From: Haladaptatus salinisoli
GTDB taxonomy: Archaea > Halobacteriota > Halobacteria > Halobacteriales > Haladaptataceae
DNA: 64,000 nucleotides
Reading direction: 5' to 3'
NCBI RefSeq assembly: GCF_020614375.1
Contig: NZ_CP085327.1
Coordinates: 2,802,552-2,866,551 of the forward strand
Shown here: positions 16,259-24,012 of the stretch, one piece after another
How the letters are laid out: every line of letters begins with the position of its first letter
How positions within the stretch are numbered: position 1 is the stretch's first letter
The notes under the pieces: generated by a model
What the model was told of the DNA's origin: nothing
What the model saw: the letters and a program-made list of their open reading frames with translations, nothing else
Database searches by the model: none
Translations under genes and position numbers: made by a program

Positions 16259-16474
16259 ATGCACTGGACGAAACCGCTCGCGCTGCTCGGCGTCGTCCTC
16301 CTCGCGCTGCTGGCGCTCGGAGGGTTCGCACTGCTCGCGACGACGACGTTCTCGACGGCGGCGCTCTCGCCGCTGGCGGTCGTCGTCGCGCTGGCGGTCG
16401 TCGTCGTTCTCGTCGCGGGGATGACCGCGCTCGGCGCGAAATCGAGGCGGTGGCGCGCGAACCCCTACTGGTGA
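16259..16474 (+). CDS. Small two-helix membrane protein
   Basis: This 71-residue protein starts MHWTKPLALLG and has two strongly hydrophobic helices (residues 6-29 and 36-57), followed by a basic end SRRWRANPYW. I do not recognise a functional family beyond similar small haloarchaeal membrane proteins. ATG 16259 is about 28 nt after TTTTATG, which fits a leaderless mRNA. That promoter sits in the divergent gap with the DUF2064-like gene. Confidence 0.7.
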   Translation: MHWTKPLALLGVVLLALLALGGFALLATTTFSTAALSPLAVVVALAVVVVLVAGMTALGAKSRRWRANPYW

Positions 16475-16522
16475 ACCGGTCGAAAAGTCGCGGCTCGTTC
16501 TCGGATATCGGTTCGTCTCCGA

Positions 16523-17152
16523 TTACCGCCCCTGCCGGCCCTTCGTCTGGCGGTAATCCTTCCCCATCAGGTCGGAGAAGTGTCGGACGAACGCCTCGGT
16601 CTGTTCTTCGGTCTGCTCCGCTGGGTGCACCATCGGGACGAGTTCGAACCCCCGCCCGCGAACCGTCGTCGCGTGGTCGGCCGCCGCGTCGAACTCCCCG
16701 GCGGGCGTCGTGGTGTACTCCCCCGCGATTTCGGCGAGCGCACGCTGGCCGACGGGTACCAGAATCTCGGGGTTTATCATCCGAATCTCGGCGTTCAGAT
16801 ACGGTTCGCAGGTCCCCACCTCCTCGTCGGCGGGCGGGCGCTCCGGGTGGCGACACCGGGTCAGGTAGGTGAGGAAGGCGTTGTCGAGTTCGGGTTCGGC
16901 GGCGTCGGGCGGCGATTCGCTCAGTTCGAGTCGCCCGAGCACGTCCTGTAGGCGCTCCCCCGCGGCGTCGCCGGTGAACGGAACGCCGGTCTCCTCGGCC
17001 CCCGCGCTCGGCATCTCGCCGACGAACAGGAAGTCCGCGCCGACGTCGCCGTAGCCGTGGACGACCCGCTCTCGGGGTTCGCACAGCGCGCAGTTCGTAC
17101 ACGTTTCGTCCATCCCGAAGGGGTTCGAGAGTTCGTCCTGATTCGCGTCCAT
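16523..17152 (-). CDS. Family 4-like uracil-DNA glycosylase (Fe-S)
   Basis: 209 residues. Four cysteines are positioned as [4Fe-4S] ligands, in the N-terminal CTNCALC segment and in TRCRHP...GTCEPY near residues 100-116. The catalytic-site segment FVGEMPSAGAEETGVPFTG (family motif GExPG/A) lies near residues 42-60 and the C-terminal MVHPAE near residue 175. These enzymes remove uracil formed by cytosine deamination, which matters in a GC-rich genome. ATG 17152 is chosen because upstream codons do not resemble the family. It lies 32 bp downstream of the RecA-like gene on the same strand. Confidence 0.9.
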   Translation of the reverse strand: MDANQDELSNPFGMDETCTNCALCEPRERVVHGYGDVGADFLFVGEMPSAGAEETGVPFTGDAAGERLQDVLGRLELSESPPDAAEPELDNAFLTYLTRCRHPERPPADEEVGTCEPYLNAEIRMINPEILVPVGQRALAEIAGEYTTTPAGEFDAAADHATTVRGRGFELVPMVHPAEQTEEQTEAFVRHFSDLMGKDYRQTKGRQGR

Positions 17153-17184
17153 GCCTGCCGGTAGCCGCGCGAGAGTAAAAGGGG

Positions 17185-18102
17185 CTACTCCTCGGAGAGG
17201 GCGAGAAACGGTTCGACCCACCGCGCCGCCTCGCAGGCCGAGACCTGACGCTTCGTTTCGTCGTGTCGGACGAGCCCCGCGTCGACCAGTTTCGGCAGGT
17301 GGAGCTGGTACAGCGCCGTGTAGTAGCGGCGATGTCGGTTCCGCGTCGCCTCGCCGTCATCGGACCCTAGACGGGCGACGACGGACGCCAGTTCGTCCAC
17401 GTCCACCGGTTCGGCGGAGCGGAGCAGGTATCGCAGCGCGTCCCGCCGGAGCCGTACGCGGAGCGAGTCGAACAGGACGTCGAGCGACGGGCAGTCGCCG
17501 GTTCGGTTCGCCAGCGAACGCGTGCACCACTCGACCCCGTCGTTGATGAGTTCGAGGGTGCCGTCGGCGAGCACTCGAAGCGTCGCTACCGTCGGCGGGT
17601 CGTGCGCGCGGGTTTCGAGGTAGAAGTATCCCGTCGCGTCGGCGTCCGCGAGGCGGGCCGAGACGCCGTCGAGGAACGCCACCATCTCGGCGAGCGAGGC
17701 GTGTTCGAACGGCGCGGTCAGCGAGTCGAAGACCAACACCGTCTCGTCGGTCGCCTCCGCTAACGCCGACGTGATCGCGTCCCGTACCGCGGTCAGGTCG
17801 TCCGGCCGCTGGACGGTTCGAACGACGTTTCGAACGCCGGACCCTCGCGCCGGTGCGCTCGCCGCCGAACGCATCGTCTGGTGGACGTCGACGATTCGAA
17901 CGTACTCCGGAACCGTCCCGACGCGGGAGCGCCACGTTCGAAGGAACGAGTCGGCCGACTGGTCGTACGTGACCGCGATGACGGAGTCCGCTTCGTCGAC
18001 GGGGAGGAGGTCGAGACCCGCTTCTCGCACCTCGGCGTGGAGCGACCGAACCGTGACGAGGAAGCTGCTTCCGGAATCGGTGGAAAGACCTCGGTCACTC
18101 AT
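17185..18102 (-). CDS. RecA-like (DUF7504-type) protein with C-terminal DUF7344-like winged helix
   Basis: 305 residues. The first 190 resemble a degenerate RecA/KaiC-type ATPase fold (DUF7504-like): SVIAVTYDQSADSFLRTWRS in place of the P-loop region, and a Walker B-like strand ETVLVFDSLTAPFEH near residue 145. There is no GxxxxGKT motif, so it may not hydrolyse ATP. Residues 205-300 form a DUF7344-like winged-helix domain (DVLFDSLRVRLRRDALRYLL, YYTALYQLHLPKLVDAGLV). It looks like a signalling adaptor that could bind DNA. It stands beside a HalOD1 gene and near a CHAT gene, and may work with them. Confidence 0.72.
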   Translation of the reverse strand: MSDRGLSTDSGSSFLVTVRSLHAEVREAGLDLLPVDEADSVIAVTYDQSADSFLRTWRSRVGTVPEYVRIVDVHQTMRSAASAPARGSGVRNVVRTVQRPDDLTAVRDAITSALAEATDETVLVFDSLTAPFEHASLAEMVAFLDGVSARLADADATGYFYLETRAHDPPTVATLRVLADGTLELINDGVEWCTRSLANRTGDCPSLDVLFDSLRVRLRRDALRYLLRSAEPVDVDELASVVARLGSDDGEATRNRHRRYYTALYQLHLPKLVDAGLVRHDETKRQVSACEAARWVEPFLALSEE

Positions 18103-18177
18103 AGTTGTCCGTCGGTTCTCCTGCCCGTCGAGCGGATTTCGTGCATCTTGTCGAGTTCGGGGTTCTCATTGTTTCAC

Positions 18178-18525
18178 CTATCGTGTGTCCGTTGATCCGA
18201 TTCGTTCGCGGATGAAGATGTGACCGTTCGCGTGGGCGAACACCTCGAGACCGACGACGGTGAACACGACGTACCCTTCGCTTCGCTCCTTCCCGCCGTG
18301 GGTGTCGGCGAAGAGCAGGTCGAGCGAGTCCGGGTCGATCGCGTCGGCCAGCGGTATCGACTCCACCGTCGGGTCGATGTTTCGGATGACGGCGAGAGCG
18401 GTGATGAGGGTTTCACTCAGTGGGCGAGGGCTCGTCGCGTCGTGATAGACGTGGTATCCGGCTTCGTCGGCGACGGGGGTCGGCACCGGTTCACCTCCGT
18501 CAGACCCCATGTTCGCTCCACTCAT
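18178..18525 (-). CDS. HalOD1 output-domain protein
   Basis: 115 residues from ATG 18525. The core SETLITALAVIRNIDPTVES, LADAIDPDSLDLLFAD and GYVVFTVVGLEVFAHANGHIFIRE matches the HalOD1 domain, a haloarchaeal module found alone or at the end of signalling proteins and presumed to be an output or effector domain. Here it stands alone. The N-terminus (MSGANMGSDGGE) is disordered; ATG 18510 is an alternative start. A TATA-like CTTTATTA sits about 40 nt upstream. It is 75 bp upstream of the RecA-like/winged-helix gene on the same strand. Confidence 0.82.
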   Translation of the reverse strand: MSGANMGSDGGEPVPTPVADEAGYHVYHDATSPRPLSETLITALAVIRNIDPTVESIPLADAIDPDSLDLLFADTHGGKERSEGYVVFTVVGLEVFAHANGHIFIRERIGSTDTR

Positions 18526-18746
18526 CTGCGGACTGTAACTCCTACGTCGGGGTGGTTCGTAATAAAGATGCATCCGACCGAAAACGGGATTACGAGTTCA
18601 TCGACGGCCGGGTAACCGACCGTTGACGTGCTCGAACGACGCGTTTCTCGGAGCAGGCCGCCCTTACGAGTCGCGTAGGACTCGTTTACGCCGATTCAAG
18701 CGGCTCATATCGAAGTAACCGATGCTCGTTACGGTTCTCCGTACCG

Positions 18747-18884
18747 ATGACAGACGACACGTTCCAATCGTACCTCGCAGAGAACCCGAGAATGATCGGC
18801 GTCCTGTTCGTGACGATGCTCCTGCTCTCTCAGGCGGGCACGGCCGCGGCGGGTGTCGGAACGATAGCGGTGTACGGTCCGTAA
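18747..18884 (+). CDS. DUF7503-like 45-residue membrane peptide
   Basis: The peptide starts MTDDTFQSYLAENPRMIGVL, continues with the hydrophobic stretch FVTMLLLSQAGTAAAG and ends GTIAVYGP. This layout is shared by a family of tiny haloarchaeal proteins (DUF7503, as I recall): a polar head with the sequence ENPRMIG and a single membrane helix ending in small residues. It runs convergently toward the CHAT gene, with only 17 bp between their 3' ends. The recurrence of the motif and the clean ATG-to-TAA frame make it a real gene despite its size. Function is unknown. Confidence 0.75.
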   Translation: MTDDTFQSYLAENPRMIGVLFVTMLLLSQAGTAAAGVGTIAVYGP

Positions 18885-18901
18885 CGAGGACCATCGAGGG
18901 G

Positions 18902-21007
18902 TTAGAGCGGATCTTCGTCCCACACCAACTCGCCGTCTTTTCTCACAGGGGATTGGTGCCAGACGAGATACTGCCGAAGCTCGGCTTCCGAGAGTCGAAA
19001 CGTTCGAAGCGCGCCCGGAACGAGATAGTGGTGCTCGTTGGATTCCACCAGCGGGAAGGCCATCGTCCCTATCTTCCCCTCGCGCGACGGGTGGGTGACG
19101 GGCGTCACGTCGTAGCCCTCGTCGCGGGTGCGGACGTCACAGAGCGTCGGCACGCCGTCCTCGACCTGCACCGCGTCCGCGCTCCCGTCGCCGACGACCA
19201 GGTAGTGCCCGCCGACGATGCTCTCGGTGCGGGCGAGGCCGAGCGCCGAACCGAGGGGGAATCCGAGGTTCAGGAGGCGCGCCATCGCGTACCCCATGCG
19301 CGCCGCTCCGTCGCTCACCACGTCGCTGAAGGTGACGACGCCGCCGACCGAACCCCCCTCGACGAGAGCCAACCCCTGTTCGTAGGACTGGCACGCGTTG
19401 AGCAGGAAGGTGGGGACGCCGACGTCCGTCACCGTCGTCGCGTCGAGCGACCCGTCTCGGCACCGGAACCCCGCGTCGTCGATGTGCCCGACGTAGTGGA
19501 GGAAGTCCACGTCGGATTCGAGGACGGTTCGTAACTCGGCCGTCGAGAGGTCGGCGTGTATCGTCACGTCGAACGAAAGTTCGTCGCGGCAGCCGTACAC
19601 GTCCTTGACGCCCTCGTCCGTCGCCATCTTCGGCTCGTTGCAGACGACGGCGATGTCGATGAAACCGGACTTCGGTTCGCATTCGAGTTTGTTTCGGAAC
19701 GCCTGCGGAATCGCCTTGGTGGCGCGGAGCGGCAGGTCGTCGGCGAACCACGCCTGTTCGAGCGAGGCGCCCGGTTCCGGTCGGACGAACGCGTAGTCGC
19801 CTTCCGACTCCCCCCTGACGTCGTCGAGAAACGACTCCACCACGGTCGAGCGAACGTCGTCCGCCGACACGGGGGTCGCGCTGGGCGTGCGCACGACGCC
19901 GAGGTCGTTGACGACGAACGGAATCGCGCCGACGTGCTCCGGCGTGGGCGCGACGTGCGCGGTGAGCGGCCACCGCGGCACGTGCGGCGCTAATCGGTCG
20001 AACGGAACGGAGAAGTACGCCGGCAGTTGCTCCGCGATCGGGAGGTCGTACAGCGCCGAGAAATCGACGTCCAAGTCGGCCCGCTCGCGTTCGTAGAGGT
20101 CGACTCGATAGTACCCTTCCGTGCGGGTGAGGCAATCGAGGAAGAACACCCGCTTCAGCGCGCGTTCGACCCCGCGCTCGAACCGCGCGCTCGGAAGCGA
20201 GTGCTCGAAGTCCCCGGCGACCAGGCGCGCTTCGTCGCCGGGAACCATCTCCGCCCCGAGGTAGTACGCGAGCGGCGCGGCGACGTACGCCGCGTCGAGC
20301 GTCGGCGGGAGTTCGAGACGAACGCCGGTCTCCGGGCGCTCCAGTTCGGCGGGGACGCGCAGTTCGTCGCCGAGTTCGACCGTCGGCGGGTGCCCCCGAA
20401 GCGTCGGGTACGACCGTTCGCACGTCGTCGTCTTCAGGGCGGACGAGAGCGCGGACAGCGCCGTCAGCACGTCCTCGGGGTCGTCGGTCGTCGTCACCGT
20501 CGCTTGGGGGTGGTGGTGGTAGGAGCGCGCCCCGACGAGGATCTCCGCGGGGTCGAACCGGAAGCCGATGCGGTTCACGCTCGCTCGAACCGACAGCGCC
20601 CCGTCGACGCGGAGGTACACCTTGACGGGTGCGTTCAGTTCGACGCAGTACTCCCCCGGCGGCAGTTTCTCGGCGGTGTCCGAACCCACCTCGAAGAGCA
20701 GTTCGCCGGTCGCGCCGCGGACGAACGCGTCGACGCGCTGGTCGAGGGTCAGTTCGTCGGTCGAAATGCGGACGGCGCGGTCGACTGGGAAGTAGAACCG
20801 GTCGGCGCTCGCCGGTTCGGGAGCGACCGACTTCGGCGTGCCGAGCGTGTATCGGCGGCGTTCGATGGGGTCGACGACGGCGAGGCCGGAATCGGGGAGT
20901 GGTTCGAACGAGAGCACGGGGAGACACGACCCGGGTAGCGGATCTCGGTATTCGATAGCGTTCGAATCACCGTGGAGCGACGGTAAATATTTACCGCGAG
21001 CTATCAC
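18902..21007 (-). CDS. CHAT-domain protease-like protein
   Basis: 701 residues from GTG 21007. The first 440 residues are mostly beta-rich with no family I can name (ERRRYTLGTPKS, RFYFPVDRAVRIS). Residues about 440-620 form a CHAT domain, a caspase-like cysteine peptidase fold. The catalytic-type His lies in FLHYVGHIDDAG and the Cys in FLLNACQSYEQG (near residue 541), followed by the typical GGVVTFSDVVSDGAARMGYAMA. The GTG overlaps the aroC stop (GTGA). A perfect AT-rich palindrome at 20981-20996 lies just inside, so the working start may instead be the GTG near 20917. Targets are unknown; the neighbouring signalling genes suggest a regulated proteolysis system. Confidence 0.8.
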   Translation of the reverse strand: MIARGKYLPSLHGDSNAIEYRDPLPGSCLPVLSFEPLPDSGLAVVDPIERRRYTLGTPKSVAPEPASADRFYFPVDRAVRISTDELTLDQRVDAFVRGATGELLFEVGSDTAEKLPPGEYCVELNAPVKVYLRVDGALSVRASVNRIGFRFDPAEILVGARSYHHHPQATVTTTDDPEDVLTALSALSSALKTTTCERSYPTLRGHPPTVELGDELRVPAELERPETGVRLELPPTLDAAYVAAPLAYYLGAEMVPGDEARLVAGDFEHSLPSARFERGVERALKRVFFLDCLTRTEGYYRVDLYERERADLDVDFSALYDLPIAEQLPAYFSVPFDRLAPHVPRWPLTAHVAPTPEHVGAIPFVVNDLGVVRTPSATPVSADDVRSTVVESFLDDVRGESEGDYAFVRPEPGASLEQAWFADDLPLRATKAIPQAFRNKLECEPKSGFIDIAVVCNEPKMATDEGVKDVYGCRDELSFDVTIHADLSTAELRTVLESDVDFLHYVGHIDDAGFRCRDGSLDATTVTDVGVPTFLLNACQSYEQGLALVEGGSVGGVVTFSDVVSDGAARMGYAMARLLNLGFPLGSALGLARTESIVGGHYLVVGDGSADAVQVEDGVPTLCDVRTRDEGYDVTPVTHPSREGKIGTMAFPLVESNEHHYLVPGALRTFRLSEAELRQYLVWHQSPVRKDGELVWDEDPL
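20981..20996. promoter_or_regulatory. Perfect 16-bp AT-rich palindrome at the CHAT gene 5' end
   Basis: CGGTAAATATTTACCG is its own reverse complement. It lies 11 bp inside the longest CHAT reading frame and just after the aroC stop. It could serve as the TATA element for a separate CHAT transcript, or as an operator for a dimeric repressor, or both. It is one of the few AT-rich palindromes in this GC-rich window. Confidence 0.6.
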
Positions 21008-22197
21008 TCGTCGGGGGCCGTCGGGTGATACTCGGTGTCGTACTTCCCCGGCCTACCGTCGAGTCGGTCGGGGTTGATGCGCCCGCCGAGGAGCATGAAG
21101 TCCACGAGCGTCAGCGCCAGCACGGCTTCGACCACCGGCACGCCGCGCGGCGGAAGGACGGGGTCGTGTCGCCCGATGACCTGCACCTCCTTCTCCTCGC
21201 CCGTCTCCCAGTCGACCGTGGTCTGGGTCTTCGGAATCGAGGTGGGAGCGTGGAGCGTGACCTCGCCGTATATCGGTTCGCCCGTGGTGATGCCGCCCTG
21301 CAGTCCGCCGTGGCGGTTCGAGGCGGGTTTCGGGTCGCCGCGTCCTCGCGGTTCGTCACCGCTCGCTTCCGAGTCGCCACGCGACTCGCCGTCGAACTCC
21401 CACTCATCGTTCCTGTCGGACCCCGCCCACTCGCGGGCCTCCCTTCCGAGTCCGAACTCGAAGGCGGTCGTCGCCGGAATCGCCATCATCGCCTGTCCGA
21501 GGCGCGCTTCGACCGAGTCGAACCGGGGTGCGCCGAGTCCGCGCGGGACGCCGCGCGCTTCGAAGTATATCGACCCGCCGATGGAGTCGCCCTCGCGCTG
21601 GTACTCGTCTATCGACGCCAGCATTTCGTCAGCGGCGTCGGGGTCGGCGCAGCGGACTTCGTTCTCCTCGCTCCGCTCGACCAGCTCCTCGAAGCTCACC
21701 TCGTCGGCCCGCACGTCGCCGATCTGATTGACGTGGGCTTTCAGTTCGACCCCTTCTTCCGCGAGGATCTTCTTGGCGATGGCTCCGGCGGCGACCCAGT
21801 TCACGGTCTCGCGGGCGGACGACCGCCCGCCGCCGCCCCAGTTTCGCGTTCCGAACTTCGCGGAGTAGGTGAAATCGCCGTGGCTCGGGCGCGGCGCGGT
21901 GACGAACGGCTCGTACTTTCCGGAGCGGGCGTCCTTGTTCTGGATGACCATCCCGATGGGCGTTCCGGTCGTGTAGCCGTCCTGTATCCCGCTGTTGATG
22001 GCGACCGCGTCGGGTTCGTTCCGGCTCGTCGTTATCATCGACTGGCCGGGCTTTCGCCGGTCTAAGTCGCGCTGTACGTCCTCCTCCGAGAGCTCCAGTC
22101 CCGCCGGACAGCCGCTCACGGTGACGCCCATCGCCTCGCCGTGGCTCTCGCCGTAGGTCGTCACCTGAAAGAGCCGTCCGAACCGATTTCCGTTCAT
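21004..22197 (-). CDS. aroC: Chorismate synthase
   Basis: The 397-residue enzyme converts 5-enolpyruvylshikimate-3-phosphate to chorismate with reduced FMN. Signatures are FGRLFQVTTYGESHGEAMG at the N-terminus, RRKPGQSMITTSRNEPD, RPSHGDFTYSAKFGTRNWGGGGRSSARET near residues 100-128, NRHGGLQGGITTGEPI and RHDPVLPPRGVPVVEA. A polar, Asp/Glu/Arg-rich insert (about residues 262-292) interrupts the region before the GGITTG motif. The minus-strand TATA-like ATCTAAATGG is about 28 nt before ATG 22197, pointing to a leaderless mRNA. The stop overlaps the GTG of the CHAT gene, so the two may be cotranscribed. Confidence 0.97.
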   Translation of the reverse strand: MNGNRFGRLFQVTTYGESHGEAMGVTVSGCPAGLELSEEDVQRDLDRRKPGQSMITTSRNEPDAVAINSGIQDGYTTGTPIGMVIQNKDARSGKYEPFVTAPRPSHGDFTYSAKFGTRNWGGGGRSSARETVNWVAAGAIAKKILAEEGVELKAHVNQIGDVRADEVSFEELVERSEENEVRCADPDAADEMLASIDEYQREGDSIGGSIYFEARGVPRGLGAPRFDSVEARLGQAMMAIPATTAFEFGLGREAREWAGSDRNDEWEFDGESRGDSEASGDEPRGRGDPKPASNRHGGLQGGITTGEPIYGEVTLHAPTSIPKTQTTVDWETGEEKEVQVIGRHDPVLPPRGVPVVEAVLALTLVDFMLLGGRINPDRLDGRPGKYDTEYHPTAPDE

Positions 22198-22300
22198 TAC
22201 CCGTCACTGTGGGTGCAGACCATTTAGATGTTGTAGGAGGCGGAACGTTTCGCCGACCCGCTGAAAGCACATAAATACCTCGACCGAGAACGTCGATTCG

Positions 22301-22714
22301 ATGAATCGGCGCCGCTTCGCCGCCCTGCTGGGTCTCGGGGGTTTCGGGGTCCTCGGAGGGTGCGTCGACCGACTCCCGCTCGACGACGGAGGGACGCCCG
22401 CCAAACCGGTGAGCGTGCGCGTCCGCAGTTACTTCGACGAGCGGCGCGTCGTCTCGGTCGACGTCGAGGGGACGAGGGCGGAGGAGGGCTTCGAGGACGT
22501 GTTTCACCTCTGGCCGGGGCGCGTCGTCACCCAGGAGAACGTCCTCGAAGCGGGAACGTACCACGTCCGGGTCGAGGTGGACAACGACATGTGGCGGGCG
22601 GCGGAGTGGCGGATGTACGGCTGTCCGACGAACACGATTCTGGTCGACGTCGGCAAGGACGGCGTGGGAATCGCCGCGACCTGTCGGGGTACGGACGGAG
22701 GGTCGACGGCTTAG
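22301..22714 (+). CDS. Tat-exported lipoprotein of unknown function
   Basis: 137 residues. The start MNRRRFAALLGLGGFGVLGGC combines a twin-arginine motif with a lipobox whose Cys is residue 21, so the mature protein should be lipid-anchored on the cell surface. The 115-residue mature part is beta-rich (SVRVRSYFDERRVVSVDVEG, GTYHVRVEVDND) and contains two more cysteines (YGCPTNTI, ATCRGTD) that could form a disulfide. The function is not recognisable. CATAAATACC lies about 30 nt before the ATG, giving a leaderless transcript that diverges from aroC. The gene overlaps the convergent phosphatase gene by 4 bp. Confidence 0.8.
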   Translation: MNRRRFAALLGLGGFGVLGGCVDRLPLDDGGTPAKPVSVRVRSYFDERRVVSVDVEGTRAEEGFEDVFHLWPGRVVTQENVLEAGTYHVRVEVDNDMWRAAEWRMYGCPTNTILVDVGKDGVGIAATCRGTDGGSTA

Positions 22715-23976
22715 CGCAGGTCGGCCGCGCGCGCCGCCGCGAACGGGACGAGCATCTCCTCGCGCGCGAGCCCGCCGTGCATCCCGACGAGGTCGAGTTC
22801 CGACCGGTCCCACCACATCCCCTTCTCGCGGTGGACGACCACGAGGTCGGGACACTGGCGTTCGAAACGCTCGCTCGGCGCGCCGGGGCCGAACAGGTTC
22901 CGGGACAGCGCCTCCTCGCGCGTGAACGTCCTCGCGTCGAACGACGCTTCGACCGCGTTCGCGACGCGCTCGACGGTGCCGGGTCGCAGGTGAAGTTGGA
23001 GATTTCGCGGACTGCCGACGGGCGGAATCGGCTCCCCGTCGGCGTCTCGCCGGAGAGCGTCCCGAATAGGGCCGAACTCGCCGACGTCGACGTTGTCGCT
23101 CGTGTCGACGTGGCCGTGGTCCGCCGTGACGAGCAGGAGCGTCTCCTCGGCCACGGCGGGGTCGAGTTTCTCGATCATCTCCCGGCGCACGCACTCGGTG
23201 ACCATCGCCAACTGCGTCCGGTACGCTTCGGACTCGGTTCCGGCGGCGTGCGAGACGGAGTCGATGGTGGGGACGTAGGCGTAGACGTAGCTCGGACCGT
23301 CGGCGGCTTCGAGCGCCTCTCTGACCCTCAATCCCATCTCCGCGACGTTGCGGTACGGAAGCGGCTCCGCGTCCCCGACCGTCGCTCGGGAGTAGTCCGA
23401 GTCGAGCGACCCGGCGGGTTGCGCGGCGTAGGTGTCGATTCCGGCGTCTTCGGCCCGGCGGTAGAGCGGTTCGCCCTCGAACAGCAGGTCGGGGTCGGCC
23501 GACTCGCCGAACGCCTCCTCGGCGGGGACGTCGTCCAGCGACGCGAACGGGAGCGTCTGGACGACGCCGTCGAACTCGCGGTAGCGCTGGAACCAGCCGA
23601 GCAGTCCGTGTTCGACCGGCGTGCGACCGGTGTGAACCGTCGTGATGGCGGCCGCCGTCTCGGAGGGGTAGACGGAGGTCAGCGGCGTGACGGCTCCGCG
23701 CTCGGTCAGCGTCGAGAGGAGCGGATGGGCGTCGCGCTCGCGCTTCCAGTGCTCGTAGCCGAAGCCGTCCACGAGCAGGACGACGACGTTCTCCGCGTCG
23801 CCGCGCTCGACCCCCGCGAACGCGTCGTCAGGGAGTCGCCGGTCGAACGACGAGTCGAGCACCGAAAGGGCGGTTTCGGGGACGTTGGCGAAGCAGTAAT
23901 CGTCGTAGGCGGGGAAGACGTACCCTCCCTCGCGGTGCGCTTCGAGCAGTTCGCGCTCGACTCGTCTCCGTAGCAT
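22711..23976 (-). CDS. Alkaline-phosphatase superfamily enzyme (phosphodiesterase/pyrophosphatase type)
   Basis: 421 residues with the layout of the type I phosphodiesterase/nucleotide pyrophosphatase branch. The first metal-binding Asp lies in NVVVLLVDGFGYEHWKRE, and the nucleophile Thr/Ser lies in SVYPSETAAAITTVHTGRTPVEHGLLGW. Later ligands are in YVPTIDSVSHAAG (Asp and His) and LLVTADHGHVD (Asp-His), with a final His in LVGMHGGLAREEM. It probably hydrolyses a phosphate ester or diester; the substrate is unknown. There is no signal peptide. A TATA-like CTATTTATCAC about 27 nt upstream of ATG 23976 suggests a leaderless mRNA. Confidence 0.87.
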   Translation of the reverse strand: MLRRRVERELLEAHREGGYVFPAYDDYCFANVPETALSVLDSSFDRRLPDDAFAGVERGDAENVVVLLVDGFGYEHWKRERDAHPLLSTLTERGAVTPLTSVYPSETAAAITTVHTGRTPVEHGLLGWFQRYREFDGVVQTLPFASLDDVPAEEAFGESADPDLLFEGEPLYRRAEDAGIDTYAAQPAGSLDSDYSRATVGDAEPLPYRNVAEMGLRVREALEAADGPSYVYAYVPTIDSVSHAAGTESEAYRTQLAMVTECVRREMIEKLDPAVAEETLLLVTADHGHVDTSDNVDVGEFGPIRDALRRDADGEPIPPVGSPRNLQLHLRPGTVERVANAVEASFDARTFTREEALSRNLFGPGAPSERFERQCPDLVVVHREKGMWWDRSELDLVGMHGGLAREEMLVPFAAARAADLR

Positions 23977-24012
23977 ACCCGAGAATCGGCGGTTCGTGAT
24001 AAATAGCTGACG

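Noticed and set aside
22301..22714. Alternative reading of this stretch as one long plus-strand gene continuing to 23973
   Set aside because: The longer frame lies in a different phase, is Arg-rich and antisense to a clear phosphodiesterase-type gene; the 137-residue lipoprotein is the better call.
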